From contig NZ_MQUB01000001.1 in assembly GCF_002943755.1 (NCBI RefSeq), positions 2,654,501-2,718,500 of the forward strand: a stretch of DNA of 64,000 nt. The letters are read 5' to 3'. Below, one piece after another: positions 50,673 through 60,026 of the stretch. Below the pieces are notes generated by a model that searched no databases, was not told where the DNA came from, and saw only the letters and a list, made by a program, of their open reading frames with translations. This stretch comes from Aureitalea marina. Lineage in GTDB: Bacteria; Bacteroidota; Bacteroidia; Flavobacteriales; Flavobacteriaceae. The stretch's first letter is position 1. Every line of letters begins with the position of its first letter. The position numbers and the translations under genes are program-made.

Positions 50673-50711
50673 ATTGTCCTCACAAAGTAAACTACAAATC
50701 TTCTTAATTGA

Positions 50712-51278
50712 TCAATTGGACTGAGGAAATTGATGTATTCCTTCCGGGGTGATGCAATAGTGCAGGGGGATATCGACAGGATCTGTCGGAATAACCTCTT
50801 CCGGGCCAAAGTAGGACAGACCAACAAAGAGCACGCCCTTATTGCACTGAGCTAAAAAGCGATCGTAAAATCCCTTGCCATAGCCCAATCGATTCCCTTT
50901 TTGATCATAGGCTAATAAGGGCACAAAGATTACCTCCAGCTGATCGATCGGGAAGGGAATCCCACCTTCTGGTTCCGGTATTCCCATGGCATTTACAGAG
51001 ATCTTGGTGTTGTCCTCCAACAGTACATGATTTAGGCTTGTTGTTTTGAAATCTGAACGGGAAAGGACCACAGATTTGTCCCTACCTTGTAAAATGTGTA
51101 GAAGATAAGAGGTGTCCACTTCCCGCTGTTGCTGGATCGGCAAAAAGAGATGAAAATACTGACGGTCCCAAATATCCAGTTTCAGGCTTTGATTGGCAAT
51201 ATCCAGAGAGGCCTGGTCCGGATCCTCCAGATCCAAACGTTTCTTTTTATAGATCTTCCTGAGTTCTGATTTTGTCAT
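50712..51278 (-). CDS. 5-formyltetrahydrofolate cyclo-ligase
   Basis: The product is 188 aa. The N-terminal KSELRKIYKKKR and the substrate-binding motif GNRLGYGKGFYDRFL are diagnostic. It converts 5-formyl-THF to 5,10-methenyl-THF with ATP. Its ATG overlaps the stop codon of the aspartoacylase-like gene (TGATG). It appears to be the last gene of the rimK unit. Confidence 0.94.
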   Translation of the reverse strand: MTKSELRKIYKKKRLDLEDPDQASLDIANQSLKLDIWDRQYFHLFLPIQQQREVDTSYLLHILQGRDKSVVLSRSDFKTTSLNHVLLEDNTKISVNAMGIPEPEGGIPFPIDQLEVIFVPLLAYDQKGNRLGYGKGFYDRFLAQCNKGVLFVGLSYFGPEEVIPTDPVDIPLHYCITPEGIHQFPQSN

Positions 51279-52246
51279 CAAATACTGCCTGCCTGGGTGG
51301 AGATATGGAAGATGGCATCTCCCTGGTGAACAATGGGTGCATGATTTACATTGATGATGTAACCATCATTGGGAGCCAGTACTTTAAAGCGCATGGTACC
51401 ATATGGGTCTGTAATTGTTGCGAGGAATTCACCTTTTTGCACCAATTTGTTGCATTTGATCTTAACGTGCAACAATCCACTGCGTTGGGCTCTTACCCAT
51501 CGGCTCTTTTCGATCAGGACTCCAGATTCCGTCAAAGGGGGTTTTACAAATTGATCCTGCAACATACCCAGTGAATCCAGTACACGGCAAACACCATCTA
51601 CTCCTGTTTTGACGATCTGCTTATGGCTTTCCAAAGACTTACCTCCCTCGTAAAGCAATATTGGGACACCAAGCTTTTCACAGGTGGACCGGAATGACTT
51701 CCTGATATTTCCGGAATAGACGGTAAATGGAGCCTGGAAGACTTTGGCCAATTCTAATAGTTGCTTATCTCCGGCTACTATCCTGACCTGGGCAGCATTG
51801 AACCTACTTGCACCACCGGTGTGAAAATCCATGCAATAGTCTGCCTTAGGTAGTATTTCCTTTGTAAAATGATAGGCTACTCTACTAGCCAAAGATCCCG
51901 TTTTGGTTCCTGGAAAGCTCCTGTTGAGGTCTCTTCCGTCCGGAAAGGCACGTTCAGCATTCAGGAAACCAAAGATGTTCAGGATGGGTATACTAATGAC
52001 CGTTCCCGCCTTAGGTTTATTCATCTTTCTGGCAATGAGCTGCCGTACGATCTCTACCCCGTTGATCTCGTCCCCATGAATGCCTGCGGTCAGCAGGACG
52101 GTGGGTCCCGGTTCGAGAGCCCGCTCAATAATGATGGGAATTTCCACCTTGGTGGTGGTATAGAGTTTGGCCATACTAAAATCCACTGTTCGGCTTTCAC
52201 CGGGAGCGATGGATTGGCCAAGCAATTCCAGGTTCTCTTGAGACAT
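51278..52246 (-). CDS. Aspartoacylase/succinylglutamate desuccinylase-like zinc hydrolase
   Basis: The product is 322 aa from the ATG at 52246. The zinc motif is LTAGIHGDEINGVE (HxxE), with the second His in CMDFHTGG. A C-terminal beta domain (GLLHVKIKCNKLVQKGEFLATITDP) resembles a biotinyl/lipoyl-like barrel. The family removes acyl or amino-acyl groups from acidic amino acids. It follows a RimK-type glutamate ligase by 59 bp, so it may reverse or edit the modification that RimK makes. Confidence 0.9.
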   Translation of the reverse strand: MSQENLELLGQSIAPGESRTVDFSMAKLYTTTKVEIPIIIERALEPGPTVLLTAGIHGDEINGVEIVRQLIARKMNKPKAGTVISIPILNIFGFLNAERAFPDGRDLNRSFPGTKTGSLASRVAYHFTKEILPKADYCMDFHTGGASRFNAAQVRIVAGDKQLLELAKVFQAPFTVYSGNIRKSFRSTCEKLGVPILLYEGGKSLESHKQIVKTGVDGVCRVLDSLGMLQDQFVKPPLTESGVLIEKSRWVRAQRSGLLHVKIKCNKLVQKGEFLATITDPYGTMRFKVLAPNDGYIINVNHAPIVHQGDAIFHISTQAGSI

Positions 52247-52305
52247 ATTGATCACTTAGGGCTACTTGTGCAAGTTACAAAAATGGACGGGAGACCAGTG
52301 GTAGG

Positions 52306-53181
52306 TCACTGACGTTTGTTGCGCTCGATATATGAAATGATCTGACCGGAAACGTCAATTCCGGTGGTCGTTTCAATACCTTCCAGACCAGGGGTCGAAT
52401 TAACTTCCAATACCATAGGTCCACTATTTGATTCCAGCAGATCGACCCCACAAACTCCCAGACGAAGTGCCTTGGCCGCTCTCAGGGCAAGGTTCTCCAG
52501 TTTATGATCCAGTTTCAAGGCCTCAGCACTACCTCCTCTGTGCAAATTAGAGCGGAACTCGCCCTCTTTGCCTTGTCTTTTCATCGCAGCCACGATCTTT
52601 CCATCCACCACGATTGCACGGATATCGGAGCCCTTGGATTCTGCAATGAATTCTTGGATGATAAATCGAACTTTGGCGGCTTTCAAGGTTTCTATAGTAG
52701 AGAGGGCAGACCGCTTGGATTCAGCCAGAATTACACCATTCCCATGTGTGCCTTGCAGTAGTTTGATGATATAAGGTGGAGGTCCAAAACGATCCAAAGC
52801 TGACTCTGGATCATAACCCATGCCAAGGGTGGTCTTGGGAATGGGAATCCGCGCCTGAGCCAGTATCTGGAAACAGGTCCATTTGTTGCGTGATTGTAAT
52901 ATGGGTTCGGCTCCGGATACACAGAATATTCCCATGGCCTGGAAATGTCGGACGATGGTCGATCCAAAATAGGTGTTAGAAGCTCCCACCCGAGGAATGA
53001 GCGCATGCAGGTCATCAACCAATTCGTTGTGGTAATAAAGTCTGTTTTGGCCTTCTTCAGTCTCCAGGGAACAGTAAGCCGGATCCAGTACTTCCATGAC
53101 GTGGTTTCTGGCCATACCAGCTTTCAGCAGGCTCTGGGTAGAGTAGAGGTGTTCTCCGCGCGAAAGGATCGCAATGTTCAT
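52306..53181 (-). CDS. RimK-family ATP-grasp alpha-L-glutamate ligase
   Basis: The product is 291 aa from the ATG at 53181. ATP-grasp features are YIIKLLQGTHGNGVILAES, VRFIIQEFIAESKGSDIRAIVVDGKIVAAMKRQ and the Mg site GPMVLEVNSTPGLEGIE. RimK adds glutamates to ribosomal protein S6, and relatives build N-acetylaspartylglutamate or F420 tails. It heads the operon with the aspartoacylase-like hydrolase. The retropepsin-like RimB partner is absent here. Confidence 0.92.
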   Translation of the reverse strand: MNIAILSRGEHLYSTQSLLKAGMARNHVMEVLDPAYCSLETEEGQNRLYYHNELVDDLHALIPRVGASNTYFGSTIVRHFQAMGIFCVSGAEPILQSRNKWTCFQILAQARIPIPKTTLGMGYDPESALDRFGPPPYIIKLLQGTHGNGVILAESKRSALSTIETLKAAKVRFIIQEFIAESKGSDIRAIVVDGKIVAAMKRQGKEGEFRSNLHRGGSAEALKLDHKLENLALRAAKALRLGVCGVDLLESNSGPMVLEVNSTPGLEGIETTTGIDVSGQIISYIERNKRQ

Positions 53182-53305
53182 TGAGGTAGTAGTCTCTATG
53201 CAATTTAGCAAAAATTGCGATTGGTACTTGCGGAGGTACTATTGGAAGCAATTGATGCCCGGACGAAAAGACCACATATTCCTGAATTTGAATACAAATC
53301 TACTT

Positions 53306-53313
53306 TATCTTTG
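53306..53313 (+). promoter_or_regulatory. -7 element (TATCTTTG) of uvrC
   Basis: This is an exact TAnnTTTG match ending 4 bp before the uvrC ATG, implying a leaderless transcript. Confidence 0.55.
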
Positions 53314-53317
53314 AGCT

Positions 53318-55114
53318 ATGGCCGACCCCTCCATCAAACTTCAAATATCAACCTTACCCAACAAGCCTGGCGTCTATCAGTACTACGATAAAGACGAGCA
53401 ATTGTTGTATATCGGCAAAGCCAAGAACCTGAAGAAAAGGGTAGCCTCCTATTTCACCAAACAACACGACAATGGAAAGACCAGGGTACTGGTTAAAAAA
53501 ATAGCCAAGGTTCGCCATATCGTGGTGGCTAATGAGACCGATGCTTTGTTACTTGAAAATAACCTGATCAAAAAGTATCAACCCAGGTACAATGTTTTGT
53601 TGAAGGACGATAAGACCTATCCTTGGATTTGCATCAAAAAAGAGCGTTTCCCACGTGTCTTCTCAACACGCAAGCTTATCCGTGATGGTTCGGAATACTA
53701 TGGACCCTTTACGAATATGAGGACGGTTCACACCTTACTCGAACTCATTCGGGGACTCTATCCGCTGCGTACGTGCAATTATGACCTGTCCGAGGAGAAG
53801 ATAAAGGCGGGCAAGTATAAGGTTTGTCTGGAGTATCACCTGGGGAATTGTCTGGGTCCCTGTGAAGCCAGACAGACAGAAGATGCTTATAATCAAGATA
53901 TTCAGGCTATTCGGAATATCATCAAGGGAAATTTCAAGGCCTCACTCAAGGATTTCAAGGCCCAGATGAAACAGTATTCGGAGGATCTGATGTTCGAAGA
54001 TGCCCAGCGCATCAAGGAAAAGATAGAGGTCTTGGAGAACTACCAGGCCAAATCGACCATAGTGAACCCGAAGATCACCAATGTCGATGTCTTCACCATT
54101 CTATCGGACGAGAGTTACGCCTATATAAACTATCTGCAGATCTCCTTTGGTTCCATAATTCGATCTCATACCCTGGAGATCAAAAAGAAATTGGACGAGA
54201 CAGATGAAGATTTACTCCAATTAGGGATCATCGAGATCAGGCAGCGTTTTGAATCCAATGCCAAAGAGGTTTACTTATCCATCCCTCTTTCCCTGGGAGA
54301 GAAGGTGAAAGTTCATGTGCCGCAAGCCGGTGATAAAAAAAGACTGGTCGAATTGTCTCTCCGCAACGCCAAGTACTACAAATTAGAGCGCCTGAAACAG
54401 GCCAAGATCGTAGACCCGGACCGGCATACCAACCGGATCATGACCCAAATGCAGTCCGATCTCAGGCTGTCTGAAGAACCCCGCCATATCGAGTGCTTTG
54501 ACAACAGTAATATACAGGGCACACATCCCGTTGCAGCCTGTGTGGTTTTCAGGGATGGTAAACCCTCTAAGAAAGAGTATCGCAAATTCAATATCAAGAC
54601 GGTCGAGGGCCCGGATGATTATGCCTCCATGGAAGAAGTGGTCTATAGGAGGTACAAACGAATGTTAGACGAGGAGCAACCTTTACCGCAACTCATCATC
54701 ATCGATGGGGGGAAAGGACAATTGTCCTCTGCCCTCAAGAGCCTGGAGAAGCTTGATCTGAGAGGAAAGATCGCCATAGTGGGAATTGCCAAGCGATTGG
54801 AGGAATTGTTTTATCCGGACGATCCCATCCCGCTTTACCTGGATAAAAAATCGGAAACTTTAAAGATCATCCAGCAATTAAGGAATGAGGCACATCGTTT
54901 TGGAATAAGCTTTCATCGGGATAAGCGTAGTAAGGATGCACTGAATTCGGCCCTGACCACCATACCGGGGATAGGTGAGAAAACGGTGGTCGAACTGCTC
55001 TCACAATTCAAGAGCGTTAAACGGATCAGTGAGGCAGAATTTGAGGAATTAGAAGCCGTTATTGGTGCTTCCCGGGCGAGGAAAGTGGTTGAACACTTCA
55101 AACAGATTCAATGA
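53318..55114 (+). CDS. uvrC: Excinuclease ABC subunit C
   Basis: The product is 598 aa. The order of domains is normal: GIY-YIG nuclease (GVYQYYDKDEQLLYIGKAKNLKKR), a Cys-bearing segment (CLEYHLGNCLGPCE), the UvrB-binding UVR helix pair (MFEDAQRIKEKIEVLENYQ), the RNase H-like nuclease (ECFDNSNIQGTHPVAACVVF, IIDGGKGQLSSA) and C-terminal HhH motifs (TTIPGIGEKTVVELL). It makes both incisions in nucleotide excision repair. It overlaps the next gene by 4 bp. Confidence 0.97.
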   Translation: MADPSIKLQISTLPNKPGVYQYYDKDEQLLYIGKAKNLKKRVASYFTKQHDNGKTRVLVKKIAKVRHIVVANETDALLLENNLIKKYQPRYNVLLKDDKTYPWICIKKERFPRVFSTRKLIRDGSEYYGPFTNMRTVHTLLELIRGLYPLRTCNYDLSEEKIKAGKYKVCLEYHLGNCLGPCEARQTEDAYNQDIQAIRNIIKGNFKASLKDFKAQMKQYSEDLMFEDAQRIKEKIEVLENYQAKSTIVNPKITNVDVFTILSDESYAYINYLQISFGSIIRSHTLEIKKKLDETDEDLLQLGIIEIRQRFESNAKEVYLSIPLSLGEKVKVHVPQAGDKKRLVELSLRNAKYYKLERLKQAKIVDPDRHTNRIMTQMQSDLRLSEEPRHIECFDNSNIQGTHPVAACVVFRDGKPSKKEYRKFNIKTVEGPDDYASMEEVVYRRYKRMLDEEQPLPQLIIIDGGKGQLSSALKSLEKLDLRGKIAIVGIAKRLEELFYPDDPIPLYLDKKSETLKIIQQLRNEAHRFGISFHRDKRSKDALNSALTTIPGIGEKTVVELLSQFKSVKRISEAEFEELEAVIGASRARKVVEHFKQIQ

Positions 55115-57369
55115 GGATCAAGAATTTCTTTTGGGCGATGATTTTGCTGCCATTCCTGGGGTTAGCTCAGGATGACACCCAGGAGGACCTGAAGGTTGGC
55201 TTGGTCTTGAGCGGCGGCGGAGCCAAAGGATTAGCTCATGTTGGCGCCTTAAAGATCATTGAAGAAGCGGGAATACGCATCGACTACATTGGCGGGACCA
55301 GCATGGGTGCCATAGTTGGAGGTTTGTATGCCTCAGGATATACGGCCAATCAATTGGACTCTATTTTCAATGTCCTGGATTTCGATACCCTTATCCAGGA
55401 TGATGTCCCCCGCTCTGCCAAGACATTCTACGAGAAAGAGGACGGCGAACGCTATGCACTCACCCTGCCTTTCGACGATTTCAAAGTAGATTTTCCCAGT
55501 GGGATTTCTAAAGGGCAGAACATCTATAACTTGTTGTCTAAACTGACCACTCATGTCAGCGAGATCGAGGACTTTAACCAACTACCCATTCCATTTTTCT
55601 GTGTGACTACCAATGTGGAGACTGGCCAGGCCAAGATCTTTAATAAGGGCTATTTGCCCAGGGTGATCTCCGCAAGCGGTTCTATTCCTTCGCTTTTTAG
55701 CCCGGTCAAGATCGGGGATTCTATTTATGTGGATGGAGGTGTGGTGAACAATTATCCGGTAGACGAGGTCAGGGCTATGGGCGCTGATCTGGTCATCGGT
55801 ATTGATGTTCAAGATTCCCTAAAGACCAGGGAAGAATTAAAGAGCGCAATCAGTTTATTGGGTCAGGTCAATAATTACCGGACCATTAATGCCATGAAGG
55901 AAAAAGCAGGGCGCACCGATATCTATATAAAGCCGAATATTGACGATTATAATGTGGTGTCATTTGATGAGGGGAATCAGATCATCCGCTCAGGTCAGAT
56001 TGCGGCCGAGGGATTTCGGGGGCGTCTAGAAGAGATAGCCTCCCGCCAAACAACAGGGCCAAAGCCAAAACCGGAGATCCGATCTGCCGATGAGGTGTTC
56101 ATCAAAGAAGTGGTGATCACGGGTAACGAGAATTATACCAGGGCCTATGTGCTGGGTAAACTCAAGATCCGTACACCGTCCAAAATAGAGTATACCGATT
56201 TTAGTACTGGGGTCAATAACTTGTCTGCAACGGGTAATTTTGACAATATCAACTACCGGTTCATAGAGGATAAGGATAATGCAGGGGAGTACACCGTCCA
56301 TTTCGATCTCGTGGAAAGTGGATCGCGAACCTTGCTCAGGGCAGGAGTGCACTATGACGACCTATTCAAATCTGCAGCTCTGGTCAATATCACCCATAAG
56401 AGGCTGATCACCAACAACGACGTGGTCGCATTGGACCTGATCCTGGGAGACAATATTCGATATAATTTCGAATATTACATCGACAAGGGCTATTACTGGA
56501 GCGTCGGTCTTTCTTCCGCTTACAATTTCTTTGCTAAGAATGTTGCTACAGATTTTGTTCAAAGTGATTTAAATAATGTTGCAGTTGAGATTGCCGGTGG
56601 GCCGGAACTGAACAAGATCGATTTCGAATATGGCGATCTGACCAATAGGCTTTTTGTACAAACCGTCTTTCAGCGAATCTATCTGTTGGAATTGGGCGGG
56701 GAGCACAAATGGTTGAAGTACCTGTCTGAGACCTTTGGGCAGGACGACCAAAACAAACCTCGGACGGTATTTGACAACACTAACTACTTCAGCGTATACG
56801 GTCTTTTAAAGTTTGATACCGAAGACGACAAATATTTCCCGTCCAGTGGATGGCTCTTTGAAGGTGATTTTCATTGGTACCTCCTGGCTGAAGGACAGAA
56901 CGAGGATTTCGAATCCTTTTCCATTGGCAAGGCAAAAGTGGCCTATTCACATCCCTTCAGTGATAAATGGTCGGGGAGAATTTCTACTGAGGGAGGGCTT
57001 AGAATTGGAAGTTCTACCACCAACAGCCTGGATTTCTTTATTGGGGGATATGGATACCGGCCGCTGAACAATTTTGTACCTCTAATGGGCTTCGAGGCTG
57101 TGTCTCTGCGAGGAGATACGTACTTGAAATCGGCCATTAGTCTGGACTTTGAATTTGCAAAGAATCACCACTTCAACGGTGAGTTCAACATAGCCAATGT
57201 GGGGGACGACCTTTTTGCAACCGGGCAATGGATCGATGAGATCGATTATTCGGGATTTTCTATCGGTTATGGATGGAAGACCTTCCTGGGGCCGGTCGAA
57301 TTGAAGTACGCTTATTCTCCAGAGGTGAAGGAGGATGTCTGGTATGTTAACGTAGGCTTCAGTTTTTAA
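55111..57369 (+). CDS. Patatin-like phospholipase fused to a BamA/D15-type outer-membrane barrel
   Basis: The product is 752 aa. A signal peptide (FFWAMILLPFLGLAQ) is followed by the patatin domain: oxyanion loop LSGGGAKGLAHVG, nucleophile GGTSMGAIVGG (GxSxG) and the catalytic Asp in VDGGVVNNYP. A POTRA-like domain (about 330-400, EVFIKEVVITGNENYTRAYVLG) and a barrel of the surface-antigen type complete it, ending NVGFSF. This is the autotransporter-like PlpD architecture (type Vd) that exposes a lipase. Its ATG overlaps the uvrC TGA, so the two are coupled. Confidence 0.93.
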   Translation: MRIKNFFWAMILLPFLGLAQDDTQEDLKVGLVLSGGGAKGLAHVGALKIIEEAGIRIDYIGGTSMGAIVGGLYASGYTANQLDSIFNVLDFDTLIQDDVPRSAKTFYEKEDGERYALTLPFDDFKVDFPSGISKGQNIYNLLSKLTTHVSEIEDFNQLPIPFFCVTTNVETGQAKIFNKGYLPRVISASGSIPSLFSPVKIGDSIYVDGGVVNNYPVDEVRAMGADLVIGIDVQDSLKTREELKSAISLLGQVNNYRTINAMKEKAGRTDIYIKPNIDDYNVVSFDEGNQIIRSGQIAAEGFRGRLEEIASRQTTGPKPKPEIRSADEVFIKEVVITGNENYTRAYVLGKLKIRTPSKIEYTDFSTGVNNLSATGNFDNINYRFIEDKDNAGEYTVHFDLVESGSRTLLRAGVHYDDLFKSAALVNITHKRLITNNDVVALDLILGDNIRYNFEYYIDKGYYWSVGLSSAYNFFAKNVATDFVQSDLNNVAVEIAGGPELNKIDFEYGDLTNRLFVQTVFQRIYLLELGGEHKWLKYLSETFGQDDQNKPRTVFDNTNYFSVYGLLKFDTEDDKYFPSSGWLFEGDFHWYLLAEGQNEDFESFSIGKAKVAYSHPFSDKWSGRISTEGGLRIGSSTTNSLDFFIGGYGYRPLNNFVPLMGFEAVSLRGDTYLKSAISLDFEFAKNHHFNGEFNIANVGDDLFATGQWIDEIDYSGFSIGYGWKTFLGPVELKYAYSPEVKEDVWYVNVGFSF

Positions 57370-57402
57370 GGTACTTCCGGCAATTTTTCCGATATTTGTG
57401 AT

Positions 57403-57471
57403 ATGGCTGTCACTGGCTGGAAATATCTACTCGTATTACTCAAATTCCTGATCAAGCGGAATCCGGAATGA
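57403..57471 (+). CDS. Possible 22-residue hydrophobic basic peptide
   Basis: An ATG at 57403 opens the peptide MAVTGWKYLLVLLKFLIKRN plus PE. It has a hydrophobic middle and basic residues, like small membrane peptides or leader peptides. A near-consensus -7 element (GATATTTG) ends 5 bp upstream. It sits between the patatin gene and hmgA. There is nothing else to support it. Confidence 0.2.
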   Translation: MAVTGWKYLLVLLKFLIKRNPE

Positions 57472-57558
57472 GTCATTGATTTATAGGCTGTCCCCCATAA
57501 CGGCCGGACTGTGAACCGAATTTCCTCCAGCAGGATCAACCACACAAATCAATGCATT

Positions 57559-58719
57559 ATGCCTTTTTATCATCAACTAGGGAAAATACCTCCCAAACGT
57601 CATACTCAATTCCGTAAGCCGGATGGTAGTCTGTATGCCGAACAACTATTTGGCACCATCGGTTTCGATGGCATGTACAGTAATTTGTACCATGAACACA
57701 GGCCGACTCAGGTCAGAACAATAGTTAAACAGTATTCTGTGGCACCCAAGGTGTCCCTGAAGAACAATATGCAGTCTTTCCGTTTTCGCGGGTTTCAAGT
57801 TGAGCCGGAAGACGATTTTCTGGACAGTCGTAAGATCGTCCTGACAAATTCCGATTGCCACATCGCCTTGGCCGCACCCAAACGTTCTATGTCGGACTAT
57901 TTTTACAAGAACACCGACTCTGACGAGCTGATCTTCGTACACAAGGGGACGGGTAAACTCAGAACCTTAATGGGCAACCTGGATTTCTCTTATGGGGATT
58001 ATCTGCTTGTTCCTCGTGGGATCATCTATCAAATAGAATTTGACACCGAGGACAACCGATTGTTCATTGTAGAATCTAAACGTCCCATATACACGCCAAA
58101 GCGATATCGCAACTGGTTTGGGCAATTACTGGAACATTCACCCTTTTGTGAGCGGGATATCCGAAAGCCTTTGGAACTGGATACCCACAACGAAGAAGGT
58201 TCTTTCTTGATCAAGGTCAAAAAGATGGATGAGATCATCGAGATGGAATACGCTACCCACCCTTTCGATGTGGTAGGCTATGATGGCTATAATTATCCTT
58301 ATGCCTTTTCCATTCACGATTTTGAGCCGATCACCGGTCGGGTTCATCAACCACCTCCGGTACATCAGACTTTTGAGACCGACGCCTTTGTGGTATGCAG
58401 TTTTGTTCCCAGACTTTACGATTATCATCCCAACGCCATCCCGGCACCATACAATCACAGCAATATAGACAGTGATGAGGTGTTATATTATGTGGATGGA
58501 GACTTTATGAGTCGGAACGATATCGAGGCGGGGCACATTTCTCTGCATCCTGCGGGAATTCCACACGGACCTCACCCGGGTTCTACGGAGCGAAGTATTG
58601 GTAAGAAAGAGACCGAAGAACTAGCAGTTATGGTGGACACCTTCAAACCATTGCAGGTAACAGAGGAGGCCATGAAGATTGCCGATCAGACCTATTACCA
58701 GTCCTGGCTGGATCACTGA
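57559..58719 (+). CDS. hmgA: Homogentisate 1,2-dioxygenase
   Basis: The product is 386 aa from the ATG at 57559. A longer frame from 57511 is Ser/Asn-rich and not family-like. The cupin fold carries the iron-site segment SLHPAGIPHGPHPGSTERSIG and the conserved DELIFVHKGTGKLRTLMG. The enzyme opens the ring of homogentisate to maleylacetoacetate in tyrosine and phenylalanine breakdown. HPPD, the enzyme for the previous step, follows directly (47 bp). Confidence 0.95.
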   Translation: MPFYHQLGKIPPKRHTQFRKPDGSLYAEQLFGTIGFDGMYSNLYHEHRPTQVRTIVKQYSVAPKVSLKNNMQSFRFRGFQVEPEDDFLDSRKIVLTNSDCHIALAAPKRSMSDYFYKNTDSDELIFVHKGTGKLRTLMGNLDFSYGDYLLVPRGIIYQIEFDTEDNRLFIVESKRPIYTPKRYRNWFGQLLEHSPFCERDIRKPLELDTHNEEGSFLIKVKKMDEIIEMEYATHPFDVVGYDGYNYPYAFSIHDFEPITGRVHQPPPVHQTFETDAFVVCSFVPRLYDYHPNAIPAPYNHSNIDSDEVLYYVDGDFMSRNDIEAGHISLHPAGIPHGPHPGSTERSIGKKETEELAVMVDTFKPLQVTEEAMKIADQTYYQSWLDH

Positions 58720-58766
58720 TCCCAGACTGGAAAGATTAAACCACCGACGAATAAAAGCATGTAATC

Positions 58767-59927
58767 ATGGCAGAAATAAAGAATTTACAGAATCTACAGA
58801 ATACAGAATATTCACTGAAGAAATTATTTGACGAGGCCGAGGATTTCCTCCCCTTGTTAGGAACAGACTATGTCGAACTTTATGTGGGCAATGCCAAGCA
58901 GTCTGCTCACTTTTACAAAACGGCTTTCGGGTTTCAGAGTGAAGCCTATGCCGGATTGGAGACCGGAATGAAGGACCGGGTGTCTTACGTCCTTAAACAA
59001 GACAAGATTCGTCTGGTCTTAACCACACCATTACAGGAAGACGGACCCATCAATGAGCACATCAATAAGCACGGAGATGGTGTGAAAGTTGTTGCGCTTT
59101 GGGTGGAGGATGCGACCAAGGCCTGGGAGGAAACCACCAAGCGTGGAGCCAAGTCCTTCTTTGAGCCCTATTCCGAATCTGACGATGACGGAGTGGTTGT
59201 ACGCTCGGCCATTCATACTTATGGCGAAACAGTTCACGTGTTTGTGGAGCGTAAGAATTACAACGGAGTTTTCTTACCGGGATACCGCAAATGGGAATCT
59301 CACTACAATCCGGAACCGGTAGGGCTTAAATTCATCGACCATATGGTTGGGAATGTAGGTTGGAGCGAAATGAATACCTGGTGTGAGTTCTACGCTAAGG
59401 TGATGGGGTTTGCCCAGATCATTTCATTCGATGATAAGGATATCTCTACAGAATACACCGCCCTGATGAGTAAGGTGATGAGTAATGGAAACGGTCGTAT
59501 TAAATTCCCGATCAACGAACCTGCCGAGGGTAGAAAGAAATCACAGATCGAGGAGTATATCGACTATTACAATGGCCCCGGTGTTCAACATATCGCGGTG
59601 GCCACGGACGATATTGTTTCTACGGTAAGCGCTATGCGCGATAGAGGAGTTGAATTCCTCTATGTACCGGACAACTATTACGAAGATATATTGGACCGGG
59701 TTGGCGATATAGACGAAAGCATCGATCTGCTGAGACAACACGGTATCTTGATAGACAGAGACGATGAAGGCTATTTGCTACAGTTGTTCACCAAGCCGGT
59801 AGTGGATCGGCCAACCATGTTCTTCGAGATCATTCAACGCAAAGGGGCTCAAAGTTTCGGGAAAGGGAACTTCAAGGCACTTTTTGAAGCAATTGAGCGG
59901 GAACAGGCCAATCGTGGTACCCTGTAA
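58767..59927 (+). CDS. hppD: 4-hydroxyphenylpyruvate dioxygenase
   Basis: The product is 386 aa with two vicinal-oxygen-chelate halves. The three iron ligands are visible: FIDHMVGNVG (His), GVQHIAVAT (His) and MFFEIIQRKG (Glu). The C-terminal gating helix is SFGKGNFKALFEAIEREQ. It makes homogentisate, the substrate of HmgA next door. A terminator closes the two-gene unit. Confidence 0.97.
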   Translation: MAEIKNLQNLQNTEYSLKKLFDEAEDFLPLLGTDYVELYVGNAKQSAHFYKTAFGFQSEAYAGLETGMKDRVSYVLKQDKIRLVLTTPLQEDGPINEHINKHGDGVKVVALWVEDATKAWEETTKRGAKSFFEPYSESDDDGVVVRSAIHTYGETVHVFVERKNYNGVFLPGYRKWESHYNPEPVGLKFIDHMVGNVGWSEMNTWCEFYAKVMGFAQIISFDDKDISTEYTALMSKVMSNGNGRIKFPINEPAEGRKKSQIEEYIDYYNGPGVQHIAVATDDIVSTVSAMRDRGVEFLYVPDNYYEDILDRVGDIDESIDLLRQHGILIDRDDEGYLLQLFTKPVVDRPTMFFEIIQRKGAQSFGKGNFKALFEAIEREQANRGTL

Positions 59928-59942
59928 CCGTAACAGAATAGG

Positions 59943-59970
59943 AAACTCCATCGTCTGTTAGATGGAGTTT
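59943..59970 (+). terminator. Terminator of hmgA-hppD
   Basis: AAACTCCATC pairs with GATGGAGTTT over 10 bp with a short T-rich tail. Confidence 0.8.
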
Positions 59971-59972
59971 CT

Positions 59973-59980
59973 TACTTTTG
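59973..59980 (+). promoter_or_regulatory. -7 element (TACTTTTG) of the DUF3108-TDO operon
   Basis: This is an exact TAnnTTTG match directly after the preceding terminator, 46 bp before the ATG at 60027. Confidence 0.6.
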
Positions 59981-60026
59981 GAACAGTAGTTGCTCTTTTA
60001 GGGTAGAAACCCCAACATCCCATACG

